Source: an uncultured Desulfatitalea sp.
Lineage (GTDB): Bacteria; Desulfobacterota; Desulfobacteria; Desulfobacterales; Desulfosarcinaceae
Assembly: GCA_937868765.1 (NCBI GenBank)
Contig: CALMNL010000007.1
Location: 1 to 64,000, forward strand
Length of the DNA: 64,000 nt
Direction of reading: 5' to 3'
The translations under genes were made by a program, and so were the position numbers. This document shows positions 1 through 8,930 of the stretch, in pieces (position 1 is the first letter of the stretch; each line of letters opens with the position of its first letter). The notes under the pieces were generated by a model. The model saw only the letters and a program-made list of their open reading frames with translations, had not been told where the DNA came from and did no database searches.

Positions 1-501
1 CGCGGAAGCGGGGGGCGGGGGCGGAGGCCTGCGCGTATACACCCGGGGCGCGGGTGCCGCTGCGCGGCGTATGTTCTGGGTATCGTTGCCCTTGGCATAC
101 ATGCACTGTTCATAGGCCATGTCATAGCGCCGCTGGGTTTCATAGCCCGCCGCGTTGGCCGGTCCGCTGGCCACGGCCGCACCGCCCACCAGGCCGGTAC
201 CGGCCCCGATGGCCGCGCCGGCGCCCACATTGCCGGAAGCGGCGCCGATCATGGCACCCACGGCCGCGCCGGCCACCGCACCGACGGCCATGCCGTTGCC
301 CAATGTCTCGTTGGCCGCGTCGGTGGCGGATGTGCCGATTCGGTTTTCGGCCCACTGCCGGCAAGCGGCATCATCCTCCTGGAACGCCTCGAACGACTTG
401 CCCGGCCCGGGCCAGGTCATGACGCTGGGGCCGGTGGGCATGATGGCGCAGCCGTACAAAAGCGCCACCATGCAGATCGTTATTAAAGACCTTGTTTTCA
501 T
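1..501 (-). CDS. Gly-zipper lipoprotein, 3'-truncated by window edge
   Basis: An open frame of 167 codons starts at the ATG at 501 and runs off the left edge. The N-terminus is a lipoprotein signal peptide: MKTR, a short hydrophobic stretch, then a lipobox LLYGC with Cys at residue 18. Residues ~70-115 are a Gly/Ala-rich segment with repeated GxxxG spacing (GAVAGAAVGAMIGAASG), the pattern of YMGG-like Gly-zipper proteins of the outer membrane. The visible C-terminal part turns Pro-rich (RRPPPPPPASA). The family is usually envelope-associated with no known reaction. The start and lipobox are clear; the end is outside the window. Confidence 0.75.
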   Translation of the reverse strand, partial: MKTRSLITICMVALLYGCAIMPTGPSVMTWPGPGKSFEAFQEDDAACRQWAENRIGTSATDAANETLGNGMAVGAVAGAAVGAMIGAASGNVGAGAAIGAGTGLVGGAAVASGPANAAGYETQRRYDMAYEQCMYAKGNDTQNIRRAAAPAPRVYTRRPPPPPPASA

Positions 502-671
502 GGATTTTTCTCCAGCAATGCCGAGGGGAACCGCATGCATTCGTTGGCAGCCCGGCGGAGCAGGTCATTTACAAAACATCCCCTCCCGCACTCTTGCCTG
601 CATTGGACGAAGGCGGACTGTAAAATGTTTACAATCCGCCCCGGGCGCAACCCCTGTCTGGAGAAGGTCTC

Positions 672-1439
672 TTATTCGCCTTTGAAAACCGGCTCGCGTT
701 TCTGCAGGAAGGCCGTCATGCCTTCCATGGCATCCTTGCTGGCGCCCAGTTTGGTCGACCACTCCCGGTCGACCTTCAACCCTTCCATCAGACCCTTTTC
801 CAGGCCGGTGGCCATGCCTTCGAGCACGGCGCGTACCGCCAGCGGCGGCCGTTTGCTCAGGGCCACGGCCATGGCCATGGCTTCCTTCATCAGATCGGCC
901 GCGGGCACCACCCGATCCACCAATCCGACGGCCAGCGCCTCCTGAGGCTGGAGCCGCTTGCTGAAAAGGATCATGTCCAGGGCCTTGGATTTGCCGATCA
1001 CCCGGGGCAGGCGCTGAATGCCGCCCCAACCGGGGGTGATGCCCAGGTTCACTTCAGGCAGCCCCATGATGGTGCGGGGGGTGTCGGCGATCAGGCGGAA
1101 ATGGCACACCAGGGCCAGTTCGCAACCGCCACCCAGGGCATAACCGTTGATGGCCGCGATGACCGGTTTGGAGAGGCGCTCGATGCGGTTGAACACGTCG
1201 TTGCCGTTGGGGCCTTTGGCGATGTTGGCGATATCCGAGACATCCATGCCCGCGCAGAAGCCTTTTTCGCCGGCGCCGGTGATGATGACGGCGCGGGTCT
1301 CGCGGCTGTTTTCGATTTCGGTGATGACATGATCCAGTTCTTCGCGAATGCCGAGGTTGACGGAGTTTGTGGGCGGGCGGTTGAGGGTGATGGTGGTGAC
1401 GTAATCTTGGGTGGCCACGATGATGTTCTTGTACTGCAT
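672..1439 (-). CDS. Enoyl-CoA hydratase/isomerase (crotonase family)
   Basis: A 255-residue crotonase-fold protein, expected to hydrate 2-enoyl-CoA in beta-oxidation or a related acyl-CoA pathway. The oxyanion-hole segment FCAGMDVSDI lies near residue 65 and GYALGGGCELAL near 100-110. Both glutamates used by classical hydratases are present, E107 in GGGCELA and E129 in GLPEVNLG, which favours hydratase over isomerase-only activity. The start at 1439 (MQYKN) is preceded by a GGAGG site; an upstream in-frame Met at 1505 would add an unconserved extension. It stands alone, so the substrate chain length cannot be told. Confidence 0.9.
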   Translation of the reverse strand: MQYKNIIVATQDYVTTITLNRPPTNSVNLGIREELDHVITEIENSRETRAVIITGAGEKGFCAGMDVSDIANIAKGPNGNDVFNRIERLSKPVIAAINGYALGGGCELALVCHFRLIADTPRTIMGLPEVNLGITPGWGGIQRLPRVIGKSKALDMILFSKRLQPQEALAVGLVDRVVPAADLMKEAMAMAVALSKRPPLAVRAVLEGMATGLEKGLMEGLKVDREWSTKLGASKDAMEGMTAFLQKREPVFKGE

Positions 1440-1550
1440 GCCGAACCTCCTTGCTGATCTTTGATGGGTAAACGCCGCGATGACAAAGTGAAAAACGGAG
1501 GGCACTATTTCATGGGCTTCAGGTGGATGTCAAGCCGCGGCCGCAGGAAG

Positions 1551-1580
1551 AAAAAGGGCGGTCCCGGCCCGGAACCGCCC
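1551..1580 (-). terminator. Rho-independent terminator of the dodecin gene
   Basis: Read on the minus strand, GGGCGGT (1574-1580) pairs with ACCGCCC (1556-1562) across a GC-rich loop and is followed by five T (1551-1555). It lies 48 bases past the dodecin stop and before the crotonase gene, so it should separate the two transcripts. Confidence 0.75.
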
Positions 1581-1627
1581 CGATTTTCCCGCAAAGTCCC
1601 TCGTCTGGGAGGGGCGGGTGACCGTTT

Positions 1628-1840
1628 TCAATCGTTGGCATACTTGAACGAGAGCTTGACCCGTGCACGATAAGCGACCACCTTGCCTTCCTCCACCTTC
1701 ATGTCCAAGAGGCCCACTTCGGCAATGCGCAAGTCTCTAAGGCTCTTGCTGGCGGCGGCTACGGCGTTGCGGGCGGCTTCTTCCCAGGATTTGGGGCTGG
1801 ATCCGATGACTTCGATCACTTTGTAGACACTGTCGGACAT
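1628..1840 (-). CDS. Dodecin family flavin-binding protein
   Basis: A 70-residue protein starting MSDSVYKVIEVIGSSPKSW. Dodecins are small beta-alpha-beta-beta proteins that form hollow dodecamers and bind flavins (or CoA), acting as a flavin buffer or store. The family pattern is intact: VYKVIEVIGSSPKSWEEAA with the flavin-stacking Trp at residue 19, then an amphipathic helix and the strands VAYRARVKLSF. The Gln that contacts flavin in haloarchaeal dodecin is not evident; many bacterial dodecins differ there. The start is set by GGAGGAG just upstream of 1840; a longer frame up to 1924 lacks family similarity. A terminator follows. Confidence 0.9.
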   Translation of the reverse strand: MSDSVYKVIEVIGSSPKSWEEAARNAVAAASKSLRDLRIAEVGLLDMKVEEGKVVAYRARVKLSFKYAND

Positions 1841-2180
1841 AGGCTCCTCCTTTGGTTTGCAGGGACGGTTGCTCGGTAAGGTTGTGCAGATGGAAGGGCA
1901 CAACCGGCGTTCCAAAATTCCCACGGGTGAAAGCGCATCCTCAGGCGGTTCAACGGCAACGGCAACCCATCAGGTGTGGCATGGCTTCGGGTCTGTGCAA
2001 GGGAGATTCGGCGCAGGCGGCCGGTGAGCGTATTTTAAAATAGATCATCTTTGATGCGGGCTGTCAACCGGCAACTGACCTCCATGAACGGCCGCCCATA
2101 CGATCCTTTGGTTGCCGCCCCGCCTGTGGGCTGCTAAACTGCCCCCCATCGAGCCGACCCTCAATCCAAAGGAGAGAAAT
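1841..2180. other. Intergenic region between divergent genes
   Basis: 340 bases between the dodecin gene (leftward) and a membrane protein gene (rightward). It must carry both promoters, but I see no convincing -35/-10 pair. No coding signal, repeat or RNA fold stands out. Confidence 0.5.
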
Positions 2181-2837
2181 ATGCTGACAGCCGCTTCCCA
2201 ACAGGCACTGGACGGACTGCGGGATCTATCCACGCTGCAATGGTATGTGATTCCGATGCTTTCGGTGGTCTTCTACATATATACCGCCGAAGCCAGAAAG
2301 GCGCGCGCCACCGGCAATTGGGACGCCATCATCGCCGGTTTGACCCTGTTCGGCATGGATTTCATCAACGAGACCTGGAACGGATGGGTATTTCACTGGA
2401 CCCAGCGTTCGGCATTCTGGACGGCGCCCGGTCCCACGGCCCTGCGCACCATGGTCGGCTGGAACATCGAAATCATGTTCATGTTCGCCATCGCCGGCAT
2501 CATCTTTTACAACACCCTCTCCGAAGCGCCCGGCGCCAGAATCCTTGGGCTGCCGGACCGCTGGTTCTGGGCCATCGGCTATTCCGTCTTCTGCGTCTTC
2601 GTGGAGATCCTGCTTAACATGGGCGGCCTGCTCGTCTGGGAGTACCCCTGGTGGACGCGCTCCTTCGGCGGTGTCTGGCTGATCTTTCTTTTCGGCTACT
2701 TCCATTTCTACGTGGCCATCATCCTGGTGTTGAAGCTCAAGACCCTGCGCGCCAAAATCACGGCGGTGTCCAGCCTCTATGCCATCGCTGCCGTGGCGAA
2801 CATCATCTGTATGGGGTTTCTGGGATGGGTGTATTGA
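2181..2837 (+). CDS. Integral membrane protein of unknown function
   Basis: 218 residues with about six hydrophobic helices (around residues 15-32, 45-60, 88-108, 125-150, 160-185, 195-215). Aromatic-rich polar turns such as ETWNGWVFHWTQRSAFW lie between helices 2 and 3. No catalytic motif or named family is recognised. The start at 2181 has GGAGAG seven bases upstream; the upstream in-frame ATG at 2112 would add 23 polar residues and is less likely. It is a single-gene unit, divergent from dodecin and convergent with the thioesterase gene. Confidence 0.7.
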   Translation: MLTAASQQALDGLRDLSTLQWYVIPMLSVVFYIYTAEARKARATGNWDAIIAGLTLFGMDFINETWNGWVFHWTQRSAFWTAPGPTALRTMVGWNIEIMFMFAIAGIIFYNTLSEAPGARILGLPDRWFWAIGYSVFCVFVEILLNMGGLLVWEYPWWTRSFGGVWLIFLFGYFHFYVAIILVLKLKTLRAKITAVSSLYAIAAVANIICMGFLGWVY

Positions 2838-2963
2838 AAATGATTTCAGGCTCTCTCAGTACTCTTTATACTTGAGCGCATTGCCCCTGGCCTTGGCCAC
2901 CGGATGGTTGACCCGGTTCTATTCGACTTTGGCGTGGGCGGCATGGTCTTCATGCTCAGGGCA

Positions 2964-3437
2964 TTATCCTTGGGGCAACGGCTTCCTCCGGATGATCATG
3001 TAGGTGGCCAGCCCCATGGCGATCAGCCCGTTGCTCTCGGTGGTGACGCGCACCTCGCCCAGGGCCGTGCGGCCGCCTTTCTGGACGACACGCGCTTCGG
3101 CCCGCAGGGTGCCGCCGGTGAACGGCTTGAGGTAGTTGAGTTTCATCTCCAGGGTGACCAGGGTTTCCTGGCGGCCGATCAGGCCGATGAGGGCCATGGC
3201 CACGGCGGCATCGGCGGCCGAAAAAGTCGAACCGCCATGGGCGATGCCGTCGGCCTGGGTCAGCTTGGGATCGAAGGGCAGTTCCACCACCGCCCATCCT
3301 TTTTTGATGTCCGCCAGGCGCATGCCCAGCAGGGCCCAGAAGGGATGGACGGTGTGGGATTTGGCGATCAGCGCCTTTTTGAAATTGGGGGAGAGTTCTT
3401 CCAGTTCGGCGGGTTCGGTCATCGTCCTTTCTTTCAT
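2964..3437 (-). CDS. PaaI-like hotdog-fold thioesterase
   Basis: 157 residues with the hotdog thioesterase core. ITQ-ADGIAHGG-like segment LTQADGIAHGGSTFSAADAA (~residue 85-105) is the PaaI/YbgC-type active-site region, where the His-Gly-Gly turn and downstream Asp contact the acyl-CoA thioester. The expected role is hydrolysis of a small or aromatic acyl-CoA. Two starts are possible, 3437 (MKERTM) or 3422 (MTEPAE); neither has an ideal ribosome site. It lies 9 bases after the S4-domain gene on the same strand, so the two are probably co-transcribed. Confidence 0.8.
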   Translation of the reverse strand: MKERTMTEPAELEELSPNFKKALIAKSHTVHPFWALLGMRLADIKKGWAVVELPFDPKLTQADGIAHGGSTFSAADAAVAMALIGLIGRQETLVTLEMKLNYLKPFTGGTLRAEARVVQKGGRTALGEVRVTTESNGLIAMGLATYMIIRRKPLPQG

Positions 3438-3446
3438 CTGCCTGTG

Positions 3447-3656
3447 CTACGCCACTTGAATTGTATGACCTTCCAGGCATACCACCTGGCCTTTGCGGAT
3501 TTTGCATTGCCGGCGGTGCTCCACCTTGCCGTCCACGGTCACGCGGCCTTCGGTGATCAGGATCTTGGCCGTGCCGCCCGTGGCGCACAGGCCGGTGGCC
3601 TTGAGCAGTTTGCTCAGTTCGATGTATTCGCCCTGGATGTCGAATCGGGTTTGCAT
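3447..3656 (-). CDS. Small S4-domain RNA-binding protein (YbcJ-like)
   Basis: 69 residues that form essentially one S4 domain: IELSKLLKATGLCATGG, then AKILITEGRVTVDGKVEHRR, then KIRKGQVVCLEGHTI. This matches the free-standing YbcJ/RlbA-like S4 proteins, thought to bind structured RNA or ribosomes. No catalytic domain is attached. It is the first gene of a probable two-gene unit with the thioesterase; the functional link is unclear. Confidence 0.85.
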   Translation of the reverse strand: MQTRFDIQGEYIELSKLLKATGLCATGGTAKILITEGRVTVDGKVEHRRQCKIRKGQVVCLEGHTIQVA

Positions 3657-3818
3657 TCCGCTCTTTTAACCAAGATCGGGCCGCAACGCACGCAATTTTT
3701 ATTCTCCTTGCCCAAGTGCCTGGATTCAGGCTACATAGCGCCCGGCTGAATCCTGCGTCGCGGCGTCGGATGGCGACTTTCCCGGCAGCGGTCGATAATC
3801 TCGGCGATGGTGGTTGGC

Positions 3819-5396
3819 ATGAGCGGCAGTGTCTATCGAAAAGTCGGTGTGGCGGCGATCATCATGATGGCCTCCATCTTCCTGAGCCGGGTGCTGGGGG
3901 TGCTGCGCGAATCGGTCCTGGCGGCCCTGTGCGGCGCCGGCACCGCCGTGGATGCTTACAAGGCCGCCTTCGTGCTGCCCGAGATCCTCAACCACATCAC
4001 GGCCAGCGGCTTTTTCGCCACCACTTTCATTCCGATCTTTTCGCGCTACCTGGCGGATAAGGACGAAGCCGGGGCCTGGCGCATCTTCTCCGTCATCCTG
4101 AGCATCTTCGGCCTGGCCCTCTGTGTGCTGATCGCAGGGGCCATGGCGCTGGCGCCCCAGCTGATGGCTTTGCTGACCCATGGCCGTCCGGACCCGATCT
4201 TCCAGGCCATGGCCACGCGCATGACGCGCATCCTGCTGCCGGCCCAGTTCTTCTTCTTCGTGGGCGGCATTCTGATGGCCACCCAGTACGCCCGGGAGCA
4301 GTTTTTTAAGCCGGCGCTGGCGCCGCTGATCTACAACCTGGGAATCATCTTGGGCGGTATGGCCCTGGCCAGGCCCATGGGAGTCGAGGGTTTCGCCTGG
4401 GGGGCTTTGGGCGGCGCCCTGGTGGGCCACTTCCTCCTGCAGATCCTGGGCGCCGGCCGCCAGGGGATGCGTTTTGAATTTGTCTTCGACTGGCGTCACC
4501 CCGATGTGCGTCACTACCTGCTGCTGACCCTGCCGCTGATGTTCGGCCTCACCATGACCTTTTCCACCGAGATCTTTTCCAAATTCTTCGGCAGCTATCT
4601 GCCGGCCGGAGCCATCACCCACATCGATTTCGCCTGGCGCATCATCCTGATGCTGGTGGGGTTCTTCGGTCAGGCGGTGGGCGTTGCGGCCTACCCCTTC
4701 CTGGCCCGCCTGGCCGCGGAAAAGCGCCTTCCCGAGATGAACCAGCTGTTCAACAATACTTTGCGCTACCTGGCCATGGTAATTCCGGTGTCGCTGCTGG
4801 TCTTCCTGGTGCGCCACGAGATCGTGGCCGTGCTCTTTCAGCGCGGGGATTTCAAGGCGGCGGATACCAACGCCACGGCCCTGGCCCTGGCAGGCATGGT
4901 GGTGGGGGCCGTGGCTTTTACGGCCCAGACCGTGGTCAACCGTGGGTTCTACGCCATGCAGAACACCCTGCTGCCGACCGTCTACGGATCGCTGGCCGTG
5001 CTTCTGAGCCTGCCGCTCTACTGGATCGGCCTCAAGACCCTGGGGGTGCTGGGGATCGGCCTGGCCATCTCCGCCTCGGCCCTGGCCCAGGTGGGATTGC
5101 TATATACGGTGTGGAACCGGCGCAGCCGCAATGCCGGCAGCCGCGCCGTCTATCGGTTCTACTTCAAGAGTTTGCTGATATCACTGCCGGTGGCCGGGCT
5201 GCTGCTGGTCAGCAAACGGCTCTTCTCCGCATGGCTCGGCAGCGGATCGCTGTGGCGCAGTCTCTTGATGATCGCTGCTCAATCGCTTTTCTTTTTACTG
5301 CTGATGGCCTTGGCCACCTGGCTTTTCAGGATCGAAGAGGCCCGGGTGCTCTGGCGCAAAGCCGCGGGGCGATTGCCTTTCCTGCGCCAGGCGTGA
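3819..5396 (+). CDS. murJ: Lipid II flippase MurJ
   Basis: About 525 residues with 14 predicted membrane helices and the MurJ/MviN N-terminal signature (MASIFLSRVLGVLRESVLAA). MurJ moves undecaprenyl-linked lipid II across the inner membrane for peptidoglycan synthesis. Charged residues inside the helices, such as the Arg pair in SRVLGVLRES and the segment FFATTFIPIFSRYLA, fit the MATE/MOP-fold flippase cavity. Two close starts exist, 3807 and 3819, neither with a clear Shine-Dalgarno; MSGSVYRK at 3819 gives the usual family N-terminus. It ends 10 bases from the convergent DUF362-ferredoxin gene. Confidence 0.93.
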   Translation: MSGSVYRKVGVAAIIMMASIFLSRVLGVLRESVLAALCGAGTAVDAYKAAFVLPEILNHITASGFFATTFIPIFSRYLADKDEAGAWRIFSVILSIFGLALCVLIAGAMALAPQLMALLTHGRPDPIFQAMATRMTRILLPAQFFFFVGGILMATQYAREQFFKPALAPLIYNLGIILGGMALARPMGVEGFAWGALGGALVGHFLLQILGAGRQGMRFEFVFDWRHPDVRHYLLLTLPLMFGLTMTFSTEIFSKFFGSYLPAGAITHIDFAWRIILMLVGFFGQAVGVAAYPFLARLAAEKRLPEMNQLFNNTLRYLAMVIPVSLLVFLVRHEIVAVLFQRGDFKAADTNATALALAGMVVGAVAFTAQTVVNRGFYAMQNTLLPTVYGSLAVLLSLPLYWIGLKTLGVLGIGLAISASALAQVGLLYTVWNRRSRNAGSRAVYRFYFKSLLISLPVAGLLLVSKRLFSAWLGSGSLWRSLLMIAAQSLFFLLLMALATWLFRIEEARVLWRKAAGRLPFLRQA

Positions 5397-5406
5397 GTCG
5401 TCATTG

Positions 5407-6474
5407 CTACTGAAGCGTAATCGCCTTCTCCGGGCAGATCTCCTGGCAGCAAAAGCAGACGATGCACTTGCCCACATCCACCTGGGGCAGATCCTCGGGG
5501 ATGGAGAGGGCCTCGGCCGGGCACTGGGATACGCAGGTGCCGCAGGCCGTGCACAGCTCCGGGTCGGCCTTGGGCCGCAGCACGGTCTTGCTGTGGAGAA
5601 ATGCCTGGATGGCGGCGTTGCCGGCGATGGCTTCACCGCCCAGGGAGGGCAGTTTGAAGTCGGGGATGGTCCGCAACTCGCCGTCGATTTGAATTCCGGC
5701 CAGGTCGAAATCGCCTAAACCCAGCGCCTTGGCCTTGTGCAGGAACGGCAGGCGTTCCGGCGGGCAGCCCGCCATGTGGGCCATGACCGCATCCATGGCC
5801 ACGGCATTGTCGGCGGCCATGATCACGCCGATCTCGCGCAGGTCGGGCGATGCCGGGCCGTTGCCCTCCATGCCCACCACCGCATCCATGATGAACAGAT
5901 CGGGCACGCGCAGCCGGAAGACTTCTACGACGGCATCCTGAAAGCGCCGGGGATTGCCGGCGGCTTTGTGGATCACGGCTTTCTGGGCACCGGGCAGCAT
6001 GCCGTAGCTGTTTTTGATGGCGCCGGTGAGCACGGTCAGGCCGTGGGTCTTGAATTTGGGCAGGCTGATGACCACGTCGGCCTCCAGCACCGCCTGGGAG
6101 ATGCTCACCTGGGGGGTGAAATCCGGATTGAAAGGCAGGCTGCGGGAATCGTTGCCGATGTTGCGGTAGTAGCCCTTGGCCGCTTCCATCAGGCCGGTCT
6201 GCTGGAAACACTGCTCGTTGGCGCCGTAGCCGAAAAGGCCCGGGTTGTCGCCCACCACGATGTCGGCCGGTCCCAGGCTTTCGACCTTCTCCACTACGGC
6301 GCGCAGCACCGCCGGGTGGGTCACGACCGCCTCTTCGGCCCTGGACCCCCGGAGCACGTTGGGTTTGATCAGCACTTTCCTGCCCTTGAGATCCAGGGGA
6401 AAGAGCTCGAAAGCGCGCGCTATCGCGGGACGCACATCGTCATAGCCGGCAGGGTGGATCATCACTCTGGGCAT
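5407..6474 (-). CDS. DUF362 protein with C-terminal 2x[4Fe-4S] ferredoxin domain
   Basis: 355 residues. Residues ~1-270 are a DUF362 domain (KVLIKPNVLRGSRAEEAV near the start, then VVGDNPGLFGYG and the FKTHGLTVLTGAIKNSYGM segment). Residues ~305-350 carry two ferredoxin motifs, CTACGTCVSQCP and CIVCFCCQEICP. Proteins with this layout are common in anaerobes and are presumed electron carriers or Fe-S oxidoreductases of unknown substrate. The start has GGAGGAG upstream. The gene follows the CoA-disulfide-reductase-like gene by 12 bases on the same strand, suggesting a shared redox role. Confidence 0.85.
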   Translation of the reverse strand: MPRVMIHPAGYDDVRPAIARAFELFPLDLKGRKVLIKPNVLRGSRAEEAVVTHPAVLRAVVEKVESLGPADIVVGDNPGLFGYGANEQCFQQTGLMEAAKGYYRNIGNDSRSLPFNPDFTPQVSISQAVLEADVVISLPKFKTHGLTVLTGAIKNSYGMLPGAQKAVIHKAAGNPRRFQDAVVEVFRLRVPDLFIMDAVVGMEGNGPASPDLREIGVIMAADNAVAMDAVMAHMAGCPPERLPFLHKAKALGLGDFDLAGIQIDGELRTIPDFKLPSLGGEAIAGNAAIQAFLHSKTVLRPKADPELCTACGTCVSQCPAEALSIPEDLPQVDVGKCIVCFCCQEICPEKAITLQ

Positions 6475-6486
6475 GGGACGCTCCTC

Positions 6487-8154
6487 CTACAAGTATTTGT
6501 TGGCCTCGTGCAGCAGGAAGCTCTTGAAACCGCCGCTGATGTTCTTGACGTCGAACCCATACTGGGATAGGGCCCGGGCCGCGTAGTAGGCCCGCTGGCC
6601 GACGTAGCAGTAGGTCCAGATCTCGCGGTCGTTGGGCAGTTCGTTCATGCGGCGCCGCAGTTCGTTCAGGGGGATGTTGACGGCGTTCTCCAGGTGGTCC
6701 TGGTTGTATTCCATAGGATCGCGCACATCCAGCAGGAAGGCTTCGCTGTGTTCCGCATCTTCCCAATGGGCCAGCTTGACGTCGCCGCGCAGCACGTTGG
6801 CGGCGATCATGCCGGCCATGTTGATGGGGTCCTTGGCCGAGCCGAACTGGGGCGCATAGCACAGTTCGGTCTCTTCCAGATCGAAGACCGTGGCCTGTTT
6901 CTGGATGGCCATGGCGATGACGTCGATGCGCTTTTCCACGCCCTGCTGGCCCGCGGCCTGGGCGCCCACGATGCGGCCGTCGGCCTTGGCGAAGATCAGC
7001 TTGAAGCTGATGGGCGAAGCGCCGGGATAATAGCCGGCGTGGTGCCCGGGGTGCAGGTAGACTTTCTCCATCTGCTCCCACATGCCCAGGCGTTTGAGGG
7101 TCTTTTCGCTGGCGCCGGTAAAGGCCACCACATAGTCCAGCACGCCTACGACCGATGTTCCCTGGACGCCGCGGAAGGCGCTGTCGCGTCCCATGATGGA
7201 ATCGGCGGCGATGCGCCCCTGGCGATTGGCCGGGCCGGCCAGGGGCACCACCCCCCGTTGGCCGGTGATCACATCCTCGACCTCCACGGCATCGCCCACC
7301 GCCCAGATGTAAGGGTCGCTGGTGCGCATGCGGGTATCCACTTCGATGCCGCCGCCAGGGCCGATGGTCAGTCCGGCGTTCTGGGCCAGGCTGATGTGGG
7401 GCTTGACCCCGATGCACAGGATCACCAGGTCGGTCTCCAGTTGCTGGCCGTCGTTCAGGATCAATCGCAATCGGTGGCCTTCTCCTTTTTCAAAGCGGGC
7501 CACGCCATTGTTCAGATAAAGGTTGATGCCGTGTTTGACCAGGGTGTCGTGGATGGGCGCCACCATCTCCGGATCGAGCAGGGGCATGACCTGGGGCAGG
7601 CGCTCCACCACGGTCACCTGCAGCCCCCGGGTGTGCAGGTTCTCGGTCATCTCCATGCCGATGTAGCCGCCGCCCACCACCACTGCCTGGCGGGCCTGGG
7701 ACTGTTCGATCCACTGGACGATTTCGCGGCTGTCGGGAATGGTGCGCAGGGAGAAGATGCCGGGCAGATCGATGCCGGGAATCTCGGGCCGGATGGGCCG
7801 CGCGCCGGGCGAGAGCACCAGGGCGTCGTAATCTTCGGTATAGGTGGTGCCGCGCTCCAGGTCGTTGACCTGGATGCGGCGGTTGGCGCGATCGATGGCT
7901 TTCACGTTGCTGCGCAACCGTACGTCGATGTTGAAACGCTGGCGGAACAGCTCGGGGGTGGCCACCAGGAGATCTTCTTCCTTCTTGATCACATTGCCCA
8001 CGTAATAGGGCAGGCCGCAGTTGGCAAAGGAGACATACGGTCCCCTGTCGAAAATGATGATATCGGCTGATTCGGATAGGCGGCGGGCGCGGGCTGCGCA
8101 CGATGCGCCGCCGGCCACGCCACCGACGATGAGGATGCGTTTTCGGTCTGCCAT
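6487..8154 (-). CDS. FAD-dependent CoA-disulfide reductase with rhodanese domain
   Basis: 555 residues. An N-terminal FAD domain (RILIVGGVAGGASCAARARR) is followed by the single-cysteine site YVSFANCGLPYY with C46, the redox Cys that forms a mixed disulfide with CoA in CoADR/NADH-persulfide reductase enzymes. A central NAD(P)H-binding GxGxxG (VVVGGGYIGMEM) and a dimerisation domain come next. A C-terminal rhodanese domain (~460-555; LLDVRDPMEYNQDHL) has its own Cys in WTYCYVGQRAYYAA. The family reduces CoA disulfide, CoA persulfide or polysulfide, which fits sulfur metabolism in a sulfate reducer. The start at 8154 has GGAAAGG upstream. Confidence 0.9.
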   Translation of the reverse strand: MADRKRILIVGGVAGGASCAARARRLSESADIIIFDRGPYVSFANCGLPYYVGNVIKKEEDLLVATPELFRQRFNIDVRLRSNVKAIDRANRRIQVNDLERGTTYTEDYDALVLSPGARPIRPEIPGIDLPGIFSLRTIPDSREIVQWIEQSQARQAVVVGGGYIGMEMTENLHTRGLQVTVVERLPQVMPLLDPEMVAPIHDTLVKHGINLYLNNGVARFEKGEGHRLRLILNDGQQLETDLVILCIGVKPHISLAQNAGLTIGPGGGIEVDTRMRTSDPYIWAVGDAVEVEDVITGQRGVVPLAGPANRQGRIAADSIMGRDSAFRGVQGTSVVGVLDYVVAFTGASEKTLKRLGMWEQMEKVYLHPGHHAGYYPGASPISFKLIFAKADGRIVGAQAAGQQGVEKRIDVIAMAIQKQATVFDLEETELCYAPQFGSAKDPINMAGMIAANVLRGDVKLAHWEDAEHSEAFLLDVRDPMEYNQDHLENAVNIPLNELRRRMNELPNDREIWTYCYVGQRAYYAARALSQYGFDVKNISGGFKSFLLHEANKYL

Positions 8155-8324
8155 GGATGAACCTTTCCGGGATGCAGCGGTTAGGCTGATGTGTGACGCC
8201 TGATGGCGGCGGTGCGGCATCCGCCCTCCCGCCCTGGTTTACCTTAGTGAGGCTATAGCCCATCATGGGGAGCCTGTAAAGCCGGCCTTGGGGGCCTGTT
8301 TCGGCCGGGCCGGTCAGGCCGATG

Positions 8325-8537
8325 CTAAGAACCCTCGGCTCTTTTCTTCTTGATCGAACCCAGGATCAAGGCCGCCAAGCCGAGCAGGATTTCATCGGCG
8401 AAAGGAATGACGTCCGGCACGAGCAGATCGATGCCGAACAGGATGGCCGCCAACAGCACCAGTTTGGGGAAACGCAGCTGGGCGGCGAACGTCATTAAGC
8501 GATTGCGGATCAAGCCACCTTGGTTTACAGTCGTCAT
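8325..8537 (-). CDS. Small membrane protein, DUF6116-like
   Basis: 70 residues, MTTVNQGGLIRNRL then RLRFP-type segment LRFPKLVLLAAILFGIDLLVPDVIPFADEILLGLAALILGS, ending in KKKRAEGS. The central LLVPDVIPFADEILLGL block is the hallmark I remember from DUF6116 proteins, which have two membrane segments and no known function. The start at 8537 has GGAG six bases upstream. A longer frame to 8750 lacks similarity. Confidence 0.7.
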   Translation of the reverse strand: MTTVNQGGLIRNRLMTFAAQLRFPKLVLLAAILFGIDLLVPDVIPFADEILLGLAALILGSIKKKRAEGS

Positions 8538-8930
8538 ATGGCTCCGTTCGTTGATGGATTCCATTTGTGCGCAAAGATAAATAGGCCCGACCGCCATGGC
8601 AAGCAGGCAATTGAAAAAGGGGGACAGGTCGCCGATCCCTCCGGCGGTGAGGCAGGGTCCGGCTTGCTGCGCCCGCACCCGATCTTGCAGGAGATACTGG
8701 CGATCCAGTTGGATCTGGAGGAATTGCTGCGCGTCTACCGGTAGCGCCATTTAACCGCCTGCAATGCCAACCTTGCTGCAGGTAGTGGACAAGCTTGGCG
8801 AAATTTGCGATGGATCGATGGAACGCCTTGCGATGCCGCGGCCTTTTGTGATACTTTTTATAAGATCTGCCGGCGGCCGGGCTGCCGGCGTTTCGCTTTT
8901 TGGGTCGAAAGGGGTTATGCGGGTCTATCC
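8538..8930. other. Intergenic region before the acetyltransferase gene
   Basis: 393 bases between the DUF6116-like gene (leftward) and the ArgA-like gene (rightward). The rightward frame stays open back to an ATG at 8805, so the gene could begin earlier; the extra 42 codons look Cys/Arg-rich and unlike the family. No terminator or repeat is evident. Confidence 0.45.
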